DNA of 64,000 nucleotides from Bradyrhizobium aeschynomenes (lineage in GTDB: Bacteria; Pseudomonadota; Alphaproteobacteria; Rhizobiales; Xanthobacteraceae): the NCBI RefSeq assembly GCF_013178945.1, contig NZ_JABFDM010000001.1, positions 620,001 through 684,000 of the forward strand, given 5' to 3'. This document shows, in pieces, positions 24,557 to 33,303 of the stretch. The notes beneath the pieces are model-generated. The model was not told the DNA's origin, searched no databases, and was given only the letters and a program-made list of their open reading frames with translations. Each line of letters begins with the position of its first letter. Positions within the stretch are counted from its first letter, which is position 1. A program made the translations under genes and the position numbers.

Positions 24557-24673
24557 GGGGCCATTGACTCAATATCCGGCATTCCGACAAGAGAAAATTC
24601 AGTCGAGGATTCAATGCAGGTCTGAAGACATAAGCGTCGGAATGGTCGTTGATCCTACTACGAAATCATACGC

Positions 24674-24718
24674 CTCTTAATCAGCGGGTCCTAGGTTCGA
24701 GCCCTAGTGCGCCCACCA
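24674..24718 (+). tRNA. tRNA-Lys(CTT) 3' fragment (attachment-site remnant)
   Basis: The sequence contains the anticodon loop CTCTTAA, a variable region, a perfect T-arm (CTAGG, loop TTCGAGC, CCTAG), the 3' acceptor strand TGCGCCC, discriminator A and an encoded CCA at 24716-24718. The 5' half (acceptor 5' strand, D-arm, 5' anticodon stem) is absent upstream. A 3' tRNA fragment carrying an intact T-arm and CCA is what site-specific integration into a tRNA gene leaves at the far end of an element. It therefore marks the right border of the island. Not a functional tRNA. Confidence 0.75.
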
Positions 24719-24795
24719 AGCCTTTCAAGGACTGTCCCTCTTCAGGATGGTCGTGCCGACCAGCCCGCAGCAGCGTCGACGATCGGCTGACTATG

Positions 24796-27700
24796 TTAGC
24801 TTCCGCGCGAGCGTGACCGCTTGGACGTGCCGTTCCGTTTCAGGGCAGCCAGGAAGCGGAGCGCTGCCGACAGCAGCCGGCTGCGGCTGATCTTGTGCTT
24901 GTAGACGAGTCTCGAGCGCGACGGGCCCGCCTGCTGCCGGCCCTTAGCCGCGGAGGGCTTGGGTCTCAGCCGTGCGGCGATTCCATCCGTTCCGACGTCC
25001 AGCCGGGTGATGCCGAGCGCGCGGCATTCCAGTCCGATCCGCGCCGTCGCGAAGAGATTGCTCACCTCGGGTGGCGGGAGACCGAAGCGAAGCTGCACGT
25101 CGTCCTCGATGTCGTCGATCTCCGCTGTGCTGTCGGCGTGGCCCAGGCGCGCATAGACTTCGAGTCGCGTGATCTGATCCTGCACGTAGTCGGTTGGTAC
25201 GAACGCCGGCTGATCGATGTGCAGCTCCGGAAACCACATGTCGGCGGCGCGATGCGGCCGGCCGCTCAACGCCCGTGACAGCAATTCGTGATAGAGCGCA
25301 GGGCCGAAGATCTGGACGTGACCGGCCTGCTGCTCGGACAGCAGGTCTCCCGCGCCACGCAGGTCGAGATCCCGCGCGCTGATCTGAAAGCCGGCGCCGG
25401 TCGCGCTCAGCTCCTCGAGTGCGGCCAGCCGCTTCCCGGCCTCGTCGCCCGGCGCGTCCGTCAGCAAGTAGGCAAAGGCCCTGATGCCGCCGCGTCCGAC
25501 CCGGCCGCGCAGCTGGTGCAGCTGGGACAGGCCGAAGCGCTCCGCGCCCGAGATCAGGATCGTGTTGGCGCGCGGAATGTCCAATCCGTTCTCGACGATG
25601 TTGGTCGCCAGCAAGACGTCGGCATGGCCGGAAACGAAGCGCATCATCTGTGCGTCGATATCCCGCGCCGCCATCCGGCCGTGGATCACCGCCAAACTGA
25701 GCTCGGGGACGGCATGGCGAAGGCGCTCCTGCATCGGCGCGAGATCCTTGATGCGTGGACAGATCACGAAGCTCTGGCCGCGCCGTCGGTGCTCGCGCCG
25801 CAGGGCGATCGCCAGCGTGGACTCGAGCGGCGGCGCGACCCTCGTCACGACCGGCAGCCGTTGCGCCGGCGGTGTCGCGATGACGCTGAGATCGCGCAGG
25901 CCGGCCATCGCGCCTGCCATGGTGCGCGGGATCGGTGTGGCGCTCATGGTCAGGGTGTGGACGCCGGACCGCAGAGCGGAGAGCCGCGCCTTGTCAGCGA
26001 CGCCGAAATGCTGCTCCTCGTCGATGATCACCAGACCAAGATTGGCGAACACCACGTCGTCGGCCGCCAGGGCGGTGGTCCCGATCACGAGCTTGAGCGA
26101 GCCGTCGGCGAGCCGCCGTTTGATGCAACGCGCCTCCGCAGCCGTCGACAGGCGCGACAGATGGCCGATTTCGATTCTGAACGGAGCAAAGCGCTTCGCG
26201 AAGGTCTGGACATGCTGAGCCGCAAGCACGGTGGTGGGAACGACGAGCACGACCTGACGGCCTGCGAGGACGGTCGCCGCGGCCGCACGCAAGGCAACCT
26301 CGGTCTTGCCGAAGCCGACATCGCCGCACACGATGCGGTCCATCGGATGTCCTGCTCCGAGGTCCTTCAGCACATCCTCGATCGCGGCAGCCTGGTCGGG
26401 CGTCGCCAGATAGGGAAACCGCGCGACGAAGCGCTCGTAGGCGACCGCAGGAGCCATGATGCGCGGCGCTTCTGTTCGTCGTCGCGCGCGGATCAGCTCC
26501 GACAGCGCCTCGGCGGTGCTGTCGATCTCCCTCTCGGCACGGAGGCAGCGGGCCGCCCAGGAGCGGCCGTCGGCATCATCGAGCCTGACGCCGCTCGGGT
26601 CGCGCGCGTACGGCCAGATCGAAGCGAGCTCGCCGATCGGGAGAAGGATGGCCTCGTCGTCGGCAAATTGCAGGCGGATCATCTCGCGCGGGCTGACATC
26701 CGGCGCAGAGACGAGCTCCAGTCCCCGCAGCAAAGCGAGGCCGCGCTGGAGATGGACGACGGCACTGCCCGGAAGCGGCCTGATCTCCGCACCGTGAGCG
26801 GCCTGCTGCCGTGTCATCGGTTGAAGATGCCGGGCTCTGCTGCCGAGCACCTCGGCTGCGGTGATGACGGACAAGGGCTGCGTCGTGCCGGTCCTGAATC
26901 CGCGCTCCAGGTCTACCATCAGCGCGGCGACGCCGGCGCGCGACGCTCGCATGGCGGCCGCCCAATTCGCGCAGCGCTCGGCCTTCACGCCCGCGAGGCG
27001 CTCCATGCGCGCGAGGTCATGCGCGGTGCCGGCGGTGAAGATGACGCCTAGGCCGAGCTGATGGCAGGACGCGATGAAACGCCGGAGGGCATTGCGGGCT
27101 GATTTCTGCTCGGCGAAACGCGGGATCGGCTCCAGATCACTTGTTTTCGGCAGGACGGTCGCCACACCCAGCGCGTGCTGCCAGGCATCGCGGCCGATGA
27201 AACCGCGCTGGCGGCGAGCCGCATCGGGAGCGTTCTCGTCGAGAGCCGCGTGGCGCAGGTCCGCTCTTTGCGGCACCTCGGTGTCGACGATGATGTCGGC
27301 GCCGTCGAGATAGTCGAAGATGTCGATTCTGGCCGCTTCATCGCCGATCTCGCGCTCCGACATCGGATCGATCACCAGCGTTTCGGCGGCGGCGATCTGG
27401 TTCTGATGCACGGGGTCGAAGAAGTGAATGTCCCTGACCACTCCGTCGGCGTGGCTGATCCTGACCGGCCCGAGAGCGCCGGCGGGAAACAGCTCGGTGG
27501 TCTGGCCATGACAGAGCAGGCCACCGGGATGGTCGGGAGGCTCGTCGGGGTCATAGCCCGAAGCGATCAGCGCCTTACGAAACGCCTCGACATCGATCGA
27601 TTGGTCGGTGGCCACACGCAGTGACCAGTCCGTCCAGCATCGCGGCGGCGGGACGCGCGGCAGCATGGCCTCGACGGTTGAGATCAGGAGCGGAGCGCTC

Positions 27701-28053
27701 GCCCGCTCGGCGAGCCGCCGCAGCACATGGGTACGGCGACCGGCCACCTCGCGCGACGGCTCGGCGTCATCGAAGGGCAGGGTATCGAAGCGGGGGAGCA
27801 CGAGCACGTCGCAGCCAGGATCCATGGCATGGAGAACGGCAGCGAGGCGCTCGGCGCGCGGCTCGTTGTCGGCGATGAAGATGAGCCCGTGCGTCTTGCG
27901 ACGTTGCCGCTCGCTGAGCAGATGAAGCGCAAGCAGCCCGAGCGGCGCGTCCGACGATGGCGATGGCCGCGCCCTTGCGGGCGCGGTGCCGGCGGCAACG
28001 CTGCGGGACCTGTCCGCTTTCTGGAATTTTGGCGTAACGGAAGACCGGACCAT
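24796..28053 (-). CDS. Mfd-like transcription-repair coupling helicase (paralog)
   Basis: A 1085-residue superfamily-2 translocase with Mfd order. A UvrB-like N-terminal module (LPRFDTLPFDDAEPSREV) is followed by a degenerate RNA-polymerase-interaction block (AVVHLQRGLALLRGLEL instead of the usual VDHGIGRY). The helicase core has Walker A CGDVGFGKTEVAL near residue 574, VVPTTVLAAQHVQTF, box II IIDEEQHFG near 676, MSATPIPRTM, and FVICPRIKDL. The conserved C-terminal helicase end is QLHQLRGRVGRGG, followed by a TRCF C-terminal domain (DIEDDVQLRFGLPPPEV). It is about 60 residues shorter than E. coli Mfd. A true mfd is expected elsewhere in the genome; this one is probably a diverged second copy. 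It lies immediately beyond the tRNA fragment. Confidence 0.82.
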   Translation of the reverse strand: MVRSSVTPKFQKADRSRSVAAGTAPARARPSPSSDAPLGLLALHLLSERQRRKTHGLIFIADNEPRAERLAAVLHAMDPGCDVLVLPRFDTLPFDDAEPSREVAGRRTHVLRRLAERASAPLLISTVEAMLPRVPPPRCWTDWSLRVATDQSIDVEAFRKALIASGYDPDEPPDHPGGLLCHGQTTELFPAGALGPVRISHADGVVRDIHFFDPVHQNQIAAAETLVIDPMSEREIGDEAARIDIFDYLDGADIIVDTEVPQRADLRHAALDENAPDAARRQRGFIGRDAWQHALGVATVLPKTSDLEPIPRFAEQKSARNALRRFIASCHQLGLGVIFTAGTAHDLARMERLAGVKAERCANWAAAMRASRAGVAALMVDLERGFRTGTTQPLSVITAAEVLGSRARHLQPMTRQQAAHGAEIRPLPGSAVVHLQRGLALLRGLELVSAPDVSPREMIRLQFADDEAILLPIGELASIWPYARDPSGVRLDDADGRSWAARCLRAEREIDSTAEALSELIRARRRTEAPRIMAPAVAYERFVARFPYLATPDQAAAIEDVLKDLGAGHPMDRIVCGDVGFGKTEVALRAAAATVLAGRQVVLVVPTTVLAAQHVQTFAKRFAPFRIEIGHLSRLSTAAEARCIKRRLADGSLKLVIGTTALAADDVVFANLGLVIIDEEQHFGVADKARLSALRSGVHTLTMSATPIPRTMAGAMAGLRDLSVIATPPAQRLPVVTRVAPPLESTLAIALRREHRRRGQSFVICPRIKDLAPMQERLRHAVPELSLAVIHGRMAARDIDAQMMRFVSGHADVLLATNIVENGLDIPRANTILISGAERFGLSQLHQLRGRVGRGGIRAFAYLLTDAPGDEAGKRLAALEELSATGAGFQISARDLDLRGAGDLLSEQQAGHVQIFGPALYHELLSRALSGRPHRAADMWFPELHIDQPAFVPTDYVQDQITRLEVYARLGHADSTAEIDDIEDDVQLRFGLPPPEVSNLFATARIGLECRALGITRLDVGTDGIAARLRPKPSAAKGRQQAGPSRSRLVYKHKISRSRLLSAALRFLAALKRNGTSKRSRSRGS

Positions 28054-28122
28054 TGCAGACCAAACACCGCGAGCTGCAGCGGAGTTCCGGCGTGATGAAC
28101 AGGCGATGCTGAGGTCGCTTTC

Positions 28123-29043
28123 TCAGGCCTCTTCGACGACCGACAACGTGTTGAGCTCGTCGAGCGCGCGGCGCACGGTTTCGACCAGATCGAGTGCCAC
28201 CGGCGAGGGGCTGCGCTGCGGCGGGAACACCGCGGCGAATTCGAAGTCGATGCGCGGCGTGAACGGCCGCATCACCACGCCCCGGCCGTCGAACTCGCGT
28301 GCGGTGAACGGATCGCAGATCGAGACGCCCAATCCCGACGACACCATCCCGCACATGATCTCCGACAGCGTCGTCTCGACCCGCAGCACGCGCCTGACGT
28401 CCTCACGATGAAAGATCTGGTCGATCAGGTGCCGGCTGGTGGAGCCGGCCGAGAGCGAGATGAAGGTCTCGTCCGCGAAGTCGCGCGGCGCCAGGCAGGC
28501 CTTGTCTGCGAGCCGGTGGCCTGCAGGGAGCACGGCGACGCGTGGCAGCGCCGGCAGCTTGATGCTCGGCAGCCCGGCATGGGCGATCGGCACCTCGGCG
28601 AAACCGACGTCGCATTGTGCGTTCAACACCCAGTCGATCACGATCGGCGAGATCACGCCGAAGAACGCCAGATTGAGGTTCGGCCGCTCCTGCAGGAAGC
28701 GGCCGGCCAGCCGCGGCAGATAACCGTTCGAGAGTGCAGGCAGAGCGGCGATGCGCAGCGTGCCGGTGCGCCGGCCGCGAATTTCCTCGGCGGCCGCGGT
28801 GATGCGATCGAGCCCCACGAAGGAGCGCTCGACCTCCATGTACAGCGCCGTCGCCGCCGCCGTCGGCACCAGGCCGGTGCCGCGACGCTCGAACAGCTCC
28901 ATCTTAAGCAGCGCCTGGAAGTCCCGCAGCAGCCGGCTGACGGCCGGCTGCGTCACCGCCATCAGCTTCGCCGCTTCGGTAACGCTGCCGGTCAGCATCA
29001 TCGCCCGGAAGGCTTCGACCTGCCGCGAGTTGATCCGCGCCAT
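28123..29043 (-). CDS. LysR-family regulator of the divergent amine-oxidation operon
   Basis: A 306-residue LysR protein (from ATG 29043; an in-frame ATG at 29061 gives six more residues). N-terminal helix-turn-helix: NSRQVEAFRAMMLTGSVTEA, QPAVSRLLRDFQ. The effector-binding domain follows (RTGTLRIAALPALSNGYLP, VAVLPAGHRLA, ISLSAGSTSRHLIDQIF, MVSSGLGVSICDPF). The helix-turn-helix pattern resembles OccR/NocR-type opine regulators. It is divergent from the importer/dehydrogenase operon starting at 29261 and separated by 217 bp containing two similar candidate binding motifs. Confidence 0.87.
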   Translation of the reverse strand: MARINSRQVEAFRAMMLTGSVTEAAKLMAVTQPAVSRLLRDFQALLKMELFERRGTGLVPTAAATALYMEVERSFVGLDRITAAAEEIRGRRTGTLRIAALPALSNGYLPRLAGRFLQERPNLNLAFFGVISPIVIDWVLNAQCDVGFAEVPIAHAGLPSIKLPALPRVAVLPAGHRLADKACLAPRDFADETFISLSAGSTSRHLIDQIFHREDVRRVLRVETTLSEIMCGMVSSGLGVSICDPFTAREFDGRGVVMRPFTPRIDFEFAAVFPPQRSPSPVALDLVETVRRALDELNTLSVVEEA

Positions 29044-29090
29044 GGTGTCACTCCATAACATTTCAGCATGAAGATGGTGTCATTATTCAT
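29042..29090. promoter_or_regulatory. Paired ATGGTGTCA motifs, candidate LysR sites
   Basis: ATGGTGTCACTCCAT (29042-29056, itself near-palindromic) and ATGGTGTCATTATTCAT (29074-29090) are similar and start 32 bp apart, about three helical turns, in the divergent regulatory region. The first overlaps the LysR start codon. Assigned by eye. Confidence 0.3.
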
Positions 29091-29148
29091 TGGACGATCA
29101 AAGCCCTGACTGCGATCTTTTTTGGCAGGGTGAGGGACGGCTCGTTTT

Positions 29149-29185
29149 TTAGGCTGTTGGGCGTCAGCTTTTTTGGACAGCCTAA
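29149..29185. promoter_or_regulatory. Inverted repeat TTAGGCTGT/ACAGCCTAA
   Basis: A perfect 9-bp inverted repeat with a 19-base T-rich spacer, 76 bp upstream of the solute-binding protein gene. It could be an operator or a leader hairpin; no family is assignable. Confidence 0.4.
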
Positions 29186-29260
29186 TGGCTCGACCGGTCG
29201 ATCTCCCTGACGGTTTCAAAATACCGTCTCGCATCCAGGACAAACGGGAGATCGGGTCCA

Positions 29261-30292
29261 ATGAAGCATCTTCACTTTCTGACGGCGGTCAGCGTGGCCG
29301 TGCTGGTCACCACCGCGCATGTCCAGGCTCAGCAGAAGACGCTCTACGTCGCCGGCTACGGTGGCTCGTTCGAGAAGACCGTCCGCGAGGAGGTGATCCC
29401 GCAATTCGAGCAGGCCAACGGGGTCAAGGTCGAATACGTCGCCGGCAACTCCACCGACACGCTCGCCAAGCTGCAGGCGCAGAAGGGCAATCAGCAGATC
29501 GACGTCGCCATCGTCGACGACGGTCCGATGTATCAGGCGATCCAGCTCGGCTTCTGCGACAGGGTGAGCGGCCTGCCCGGCGATCTGCTGGATGTCGCGC
29601 GCTTCAAGGACGACAAGGCGGTTGCCATCGGCCTCGTCGCGACGGGCCTGATGTACAACAAGAAGGTGTTCGCCGAGAAGGGTTGGGCGGCGCCGACATC
29701 ATGGAACGATCTCAAGGATCCGAAATACAAGCAGCTGCTCGTCATCCCGCCGATCAATAACACCTACGGCCTCAACGTGCTCCTGATGATGGCGAAGATG
29801 AACGGCGGCAGCGAAAGCAATGTCGATGCCGGTTTCAAGATATTCAAGTCCGACATCAATCCGAACGTGCTCGCCTATGAGCCGTCGCCGGGCAAGATGA
29901 CCGAGCTGTTTCAATCGGGCCAGGCCGTCATCGCGGTGTGGGGCAGTGGCCGCGTGCAGAGCTTCGCCAACACCGGCTTCCCGGTCGATTTCGTCTACCC
30001 GAAGGAAGGCGCCGTCAGCCTTTTGACGACGGCATGCCCGATCGCCAAGGCCTCGGTCTCGCCGCTGGCCTCGAGCTTCATCAAGCTGCTGCTCGACCCG
30101 AAGATTCAGCTGACGATGCTGAAGGAATATGGCTACGGGCCGGTGGTCAAGTCCGTCGTCGTCCCCGAGGGCGTCGGCACCATGGCTCCCATCGGCGAGC
30201 GGGCCGCCAAGGTCTACGCGCCGGATTGGACCGTGGTGAACGAGAAGCGTGAGGAATGGACCAAGCGCTGGAATCGCGAGGTCGAGCGCTGA
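29261..30292 (+). CDS. ABC transporter periplasmic binding protein, polyamine/opine type
   Basis: A 343-residue PotD-like solute receptor with signal peptide (residues 1-23, ending HVQA). Mature sequence: LYVAGYGGSFEKTVREEVIP, FEQANGVKVEYVAGNS, VAIGLVATGLMYNKKVF, PTSWNDLKDPKYKQLLV, and LLTTACPIAKASVSPLASSF. It captures a cationic or amine-containing substrate for the permease encoded downstream. First gene of the operon regulated by the divergent LysR. The ligand cannot be read from sequence; the dehydrogenase downstream suggests an amino-acid derivative. Confidence 0.86.
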   Translation: MKHLHFLTAVSVAVLVTTAHVQAQQKTLYVAGYGGSFEKTVREEVIPQFEQANGVKVEYVAGNSTDTLAKLQAQKGNQQIDVAIVDDGPMYQAIQLGFCDRVSGLPGDLLDVARFKDDKAVAIGLVATGLMYNKKVFAEKGWAAPTSWNDLKDPKYKQLLVIPPINNTYGLNVLLMMAKMNGGSESNVDAGFKIFKSDINPNVLAYEPSPGKMTELFQSGQAVIAVWGSGRVQSFANTGFPVDFVYPKEGAVSLLTTACPIAKASVSPLASSFIKLLLDPKIQLTMLKEYGYGPVVKSVVVPEGVGTMAPIGERAAKVYAPDWTVVNEKREEWTKRWNREVER

Positions 30293-30326
30293 TGATTTGC
30301 CACGCTTATTGATTCAGACGGCAGTG

Positions 30327-30475
30327 AGCTCCCTCTCCCCGTTCTTCACGGGGAGAGGGCAGGGGTGAGGGGCGGCCGCACGGGTGGTGCAAGTCGTTAG
30401 ACCTGTGGCGCCTCACCCGGATTGCAGCTGTCGATGCAATCCGACCTCTCCCTGCAAGCGGGGCGAAGTCGCAGC
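30327..30475. repeat. Multi-hairpin intergenic repeat, copy 1
   Basis: Contains CCCTCTCCCCG and CGGGGAGAGGG as a tight hairpin, GGGTGAGGGG later answered by CCTCACCCGG, and GGATTGCA/TGCAATCC around a TCTGTCGA-like loop, ending in CCTCTCCC. Almost the same sequence occurs at 46978-47118. It lies between the binding-protein gene and the ATPase gene of an importer operon. A dispersed repetitive extragenic palindrome common in this group; it may shape mRNA stability to favour binding-protein expression. Confidence 0.8.
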
Positions 30476-30567
30476 AAGCGCGTTGCTGGACTGAGACGAT
30501 GTCTGGCGGTGCTGGTCGTTGTGTGGCCGAGCATTTTCCGGTCCAGCGTTAGTTTGGAAACCTCTTC

Positions 30568-31611
30568 ATGTCCTTCCTCGAGCTCGATCGCGTCGGAAAG
30601 TCCTTCGGCCCCAACACGGCCGTCGAAGAGTTCAGTCTGGCCGTCAGCAAGGGCGAGTTCGTCTCGTTCCTCGGCCCGTCCGGCTGCGGCAAGACCACGA
30701 CCTTGCAGATGATCGCGGGCTTCCTCGATCCCTCGCACGGCGCGATCCGGCTGGAGGGCAAGGATCTCGTCGCGGTGCCGCCGGCCAGGCGGGGGCTCGG
30801 CATCGTCTTCCAGAGCTATGCGCTGTTTCCGCACATGACGGCGGCCGAGAACGTCGCCTTTGGTCTCGAAATGCGCAAAGTCTCACGTCGCGAGCGCGAG
30901 GAGCGGGTGAGTTCGGCCCTCGCGCTCGTAGGTCTCGCCGGCTATGAGGACCGCCATCCGCGCCGCATGTCCGGCGGCCAGCAGCAGCGCGTGGCGCTGG
31001 CGCGCGCGCTTGTGATCCGTCCCAGCGTGCTGCTGCTCGACGAGCCGCTGTCGAATCTCGACGCGCGGCTGCGCGAGGACATGCAGATCGAGCTGCGCCA
31101 GATCCAGCGCAATCTCGGCACCACCACCATCCTCGTCACCCACGACCAGATCGAGGCGATGTCGCTGTCCGACCGCATCGTCGTGATGAGCAAGGGCAGG
31201 ATCGAGCAGATCGGCACGCCGCAGCAGGTCTATGAGCAGCCGGCGTCGGCTTTCGTCGCACAGTTCCTCGGCAAGACGAACGAGTTTTCCGCGACGGTGG
31301 ATCGCGTCTCGGGGCAGCCCAGGCTGGTCGCGGGCACGTGGAGCGCGCCGGCGCCGGCCGGCGTGGCCGGTCCCGTCACGGTCAGCGTGCGGCCCGAGCG
31401 CATCAGCTTCGGCAATGCAGGCCTCGCCGGCCGCATCACCAGCCGCATCTTCCAGGGCAATCACTGGCTGTTCCAATGCGACACCGAATGCGGGCCCGCG
31501 ATCGTGATCCGGCAGAATGACGGTCAGAGCCAGCCGGAGCAGGGCGCCGCCGTTCATCTGGTCTGGCAGGCCTCCGACATGAGCCTGCGGGCCGCGCGGG
31601 CCGCAGCATGA
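30568..31611 (+). CDS. ABC transporter ATP-binding protein, PotA type
   Basis: A 347-residue ATPase: Walker A FLGPSGCGKTTTL (about 35-47), Q-loop GIVFQSYALFPHM, signature RMSGGQQQRVALARAL (about 133-148), Walker B VLLLDEPLSNLD and switch VTHDQIEAM. A C-terminal TOBE-like domain (about 260-347) is present as in PotA. It energises uptake through the two permeases that follow, with ATGA coupling to the first at 31608. Confidence 0.9.
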   Translation: MSFLELDRVGKSFGPNTAVEEFSLAVSKGEFVSFLGPSGCGKTTTLQMIAGFLDPSHGAIRLEGKDLVAVPPARRGLGIVFQSYALFPHMTAAENVAFGLEMRKVSRREREERVSSALALVGLAGYEDRHPRRMSGGQQQRVALARALVIRPSVLLLDEPLSNLDARLREDMQIELRQIQRNLGTTTILVTHDQIEAMSLSDRIVVMSKGRIEQIGTPQQVYEQPASAFVAQFLGKTNEFSATVDRVSGQPRLVAGTWSAPAPAGVAGPVTVSVRPERISFGNAGLAGRITSRIFQGNHWLFQCDTECGPAIVIRQNDGQSQPEQGAAVHLVWQASDMSLRAARAAA

Positions 31612-32489
31612 GCGTCACCGCTGCCACCGACTCGTCCGACGCCCGCGCCGGCCTGTCGCTCGCGCTACCAGCCTTGATGCTGTTCATCGGCGTCGTCGTC
31701 ATTCCCCTTGTCATGACGGTGATGCTGTCGTTCCACGATTGGGGCCAGTACAAGGGAATCGAGCCGGTCTTCATCCTGAAGAACTGGATCGAGATCTTTG
31801 ATGACCCTTACTACGCCGAGATGTTCTGGCGTACCTTCCGGGTCGCCGTGCTGGCGACCTTGATCACGGCGGTGTTCGGCGTGCCCGAGGCCTATATCCT
31901 CAATCGCATGCAGGGGCGGTGGAAGGGTCTCTTCCTCCTCGTGATCATCGGCCCGCTGCTGATCTCGGTGGTGGCGCGCACGCTCGGCTGGGCGCTGCTG
32001 TTTGGCGGCAACAACGGTCTTGCCAACAAGCTGCTGATGACGGTCGGCCTGATCGATTCGCCGGTCCGTTTCATGTTCACCGAGACCGGCATGATCATCG
32101 CGCTGGCGCATGCAATGATGCCGTTCATGGTTCTCGCAGTGTGGACCGCGCTGCAGCGGCTCGATCCGCAGGTCGAGAACGCGGCGCTGTCGCTCGGCGC
32201 CGGTTCGCTCACGGTCGTCCGTCGCATCGTGCTGCCGCAGATCATGCCGGGCGTGCTGTCGGGCGCGATCATCGTGTTCTCGCTGTCGGCCAGTGCGTTC
32301 GCAACACCCGCGATCATCGGCGGCCGCCGGCTGAAGGTCGCCGCGACGCTCGCCTATGATGAGTTCCTCAACACCTTGAACTGGCCGCTCGGCGCGGCCG
32401 TGGCCGTGCTGCTGCTGATTGCGCTGGTGCTGATCGTCGTCGGCTCCAATGCGTTGATCGAGCGCCGCTACCAGGAGATGTTCCGATGA
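31608..32489 (+). CDS. ABC transporter permease, PotB type
   Basis: A 293-residue inner-membrane protein with about six spans (first at 18-40, LMLFIGVVVIPLVMTVML). The coupling motif for the ATPase is ENAALSLGAGSLTVVRRIVL (EAA loop, about 187-206). It overlaps the ATPase gene and the second permease gene by four bases each. Confidence 0.9.
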   Translation: MSVTAATDSSDARAGLSLALPALMLFIGVVVIPLVMTVMLSFHDWGQYKGIEPVFILKNWIEIFDDPYYAEMFWRTFRVAVLATLITAVFGVPEAYILNRMQGRWKGLFLLVIIGPLLISVVARTLGWALLFGGNNGLANKLLMTVGLIDSPVRFMFTETGMIIALAHAMMPFMVLAVWTALQRLDPQVENAALSLGAGSLTVVRRIVLPQIMPGVLSGAIIVFSLSASAFATPAIIGGRRLKVAATLAYDEFLNTLNWPLGAAVAVLLLIALVLIVVGSNALIERRYQEMFR

Positions 32490-33295
32490 GCCGGAATGGT
32501 CCCGTCGCGCTGATCTTCCACACCCTGTTCGTCGTGTTCATGGTGGCTCCGATCCTGGTCGTGTGCTGGGTCGCGTTCACGCCGGAAGGCTTTCTGTCGA
32601 TCCCGCTGACGCATTTTTCGCTGCGCTGGTTCAGGGCGCTCGCCAACTACCCTGAATTCGTCCATGCCTTCGGCGTCAGCCTGTGGCTCGGCGCGCTGTC
32701 GTCATGCATCGCGCTCTTGTTCGCCGTGCCGGCGGCTCTGGCGCTGAGCCGCACGCGTTTTCGCGGCCGCGACGCGCTGTCGGCGCTGTTCCTGTCGCCG
32801 CTGATGATCCCGCACGTCGTGCTCGGCATCGCATTCCTGCGCTTCTTCACCTCCGTCGGCATCGGCGGTACCTTCGTCGCGCTGGTGATCGCCCACGTCG
32901 TCGTGGTGTTTCCGTTCGCGCTGCGCCTGACGCTGGCTTCCGCCACCGGCATGGACCGCTCGGTCGAGATGGCCGCGATCTCGCTCGGCGCCGACGGCTG
33001 GACCATGTTCCGCCGCGTCACGCTGCCCGCAATTCTGCCCGGCATCGTCAGTGGCTGGATGCTCGCCTTCATCCAGTCGTTCGATGATCTGACCATGACC
33101 GTATTCCTGGCGACGCCGGGCACCGAGACCCTGCCTGTCCGCATGTTCCTCTACATCCAGGACAACATCGATCCGCTGGTGACATCGGTGTCGGCCAGCG
33201 TCATCGCCATCACCATGGCCGTGCTCATCCTGCTCGATCGCGTCTATGGACTCGACCGGGTGCTGACCGCCAAGGGCGGCGACGCAGGGCGATAG
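32486..33295 (+). CDS. ABC transporter permease, PotC type
   Basis: A 269-residue permease with about six spans and the EAA loop EMAAISLGADGWTMFRRVTL (about 163-182). It pairs with the upstream PotB-type permease to form the membrane channel. Nine bases separate its stop from the first dehydrogenase gene, so transport and oxidation are co-expressed. Confidence 0.9.
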   Translation: MSRNGPVALIFHTLFVVFMVAPILVVCWVAFTPEGFLSIPLTHFSLRWFRALANYPEFVHAFGVSLWLGALSSCIALLFAVPAALALSRTRFRGRDALSALFLSPLMIPHVVLGIAFLRFFTSVGIGGTFVALVIAHVVVVFPFALRLTLASATGMDRSVEMAAISLGADGWTMFRRVTLPAILPGIVSGWMLAFIQSFDDLTMTVFLATPGTETLPVRMFLYIQDNIDPLVTSVSASVIAITMAVLILLDRVYGLDRVLTAKGGDAGR

Positions 33296-33303
33296 GAGAC
33301 ATC

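Noticed and set aside
24640..24720. Complete tRNA gene
   Set aside because: Only the anticodon loop to CCA can be folded; no D-arm or 5' acceptor strand is present upstream, so it is called a fragment.
30327..30475. Rho-independent terminator after the binding-protein gene
   Set aside because: The hairpins lack a U tract, a near-identical copy occurs at 46978, and the downstream genes need read-through; a dispersed repeat fits better.
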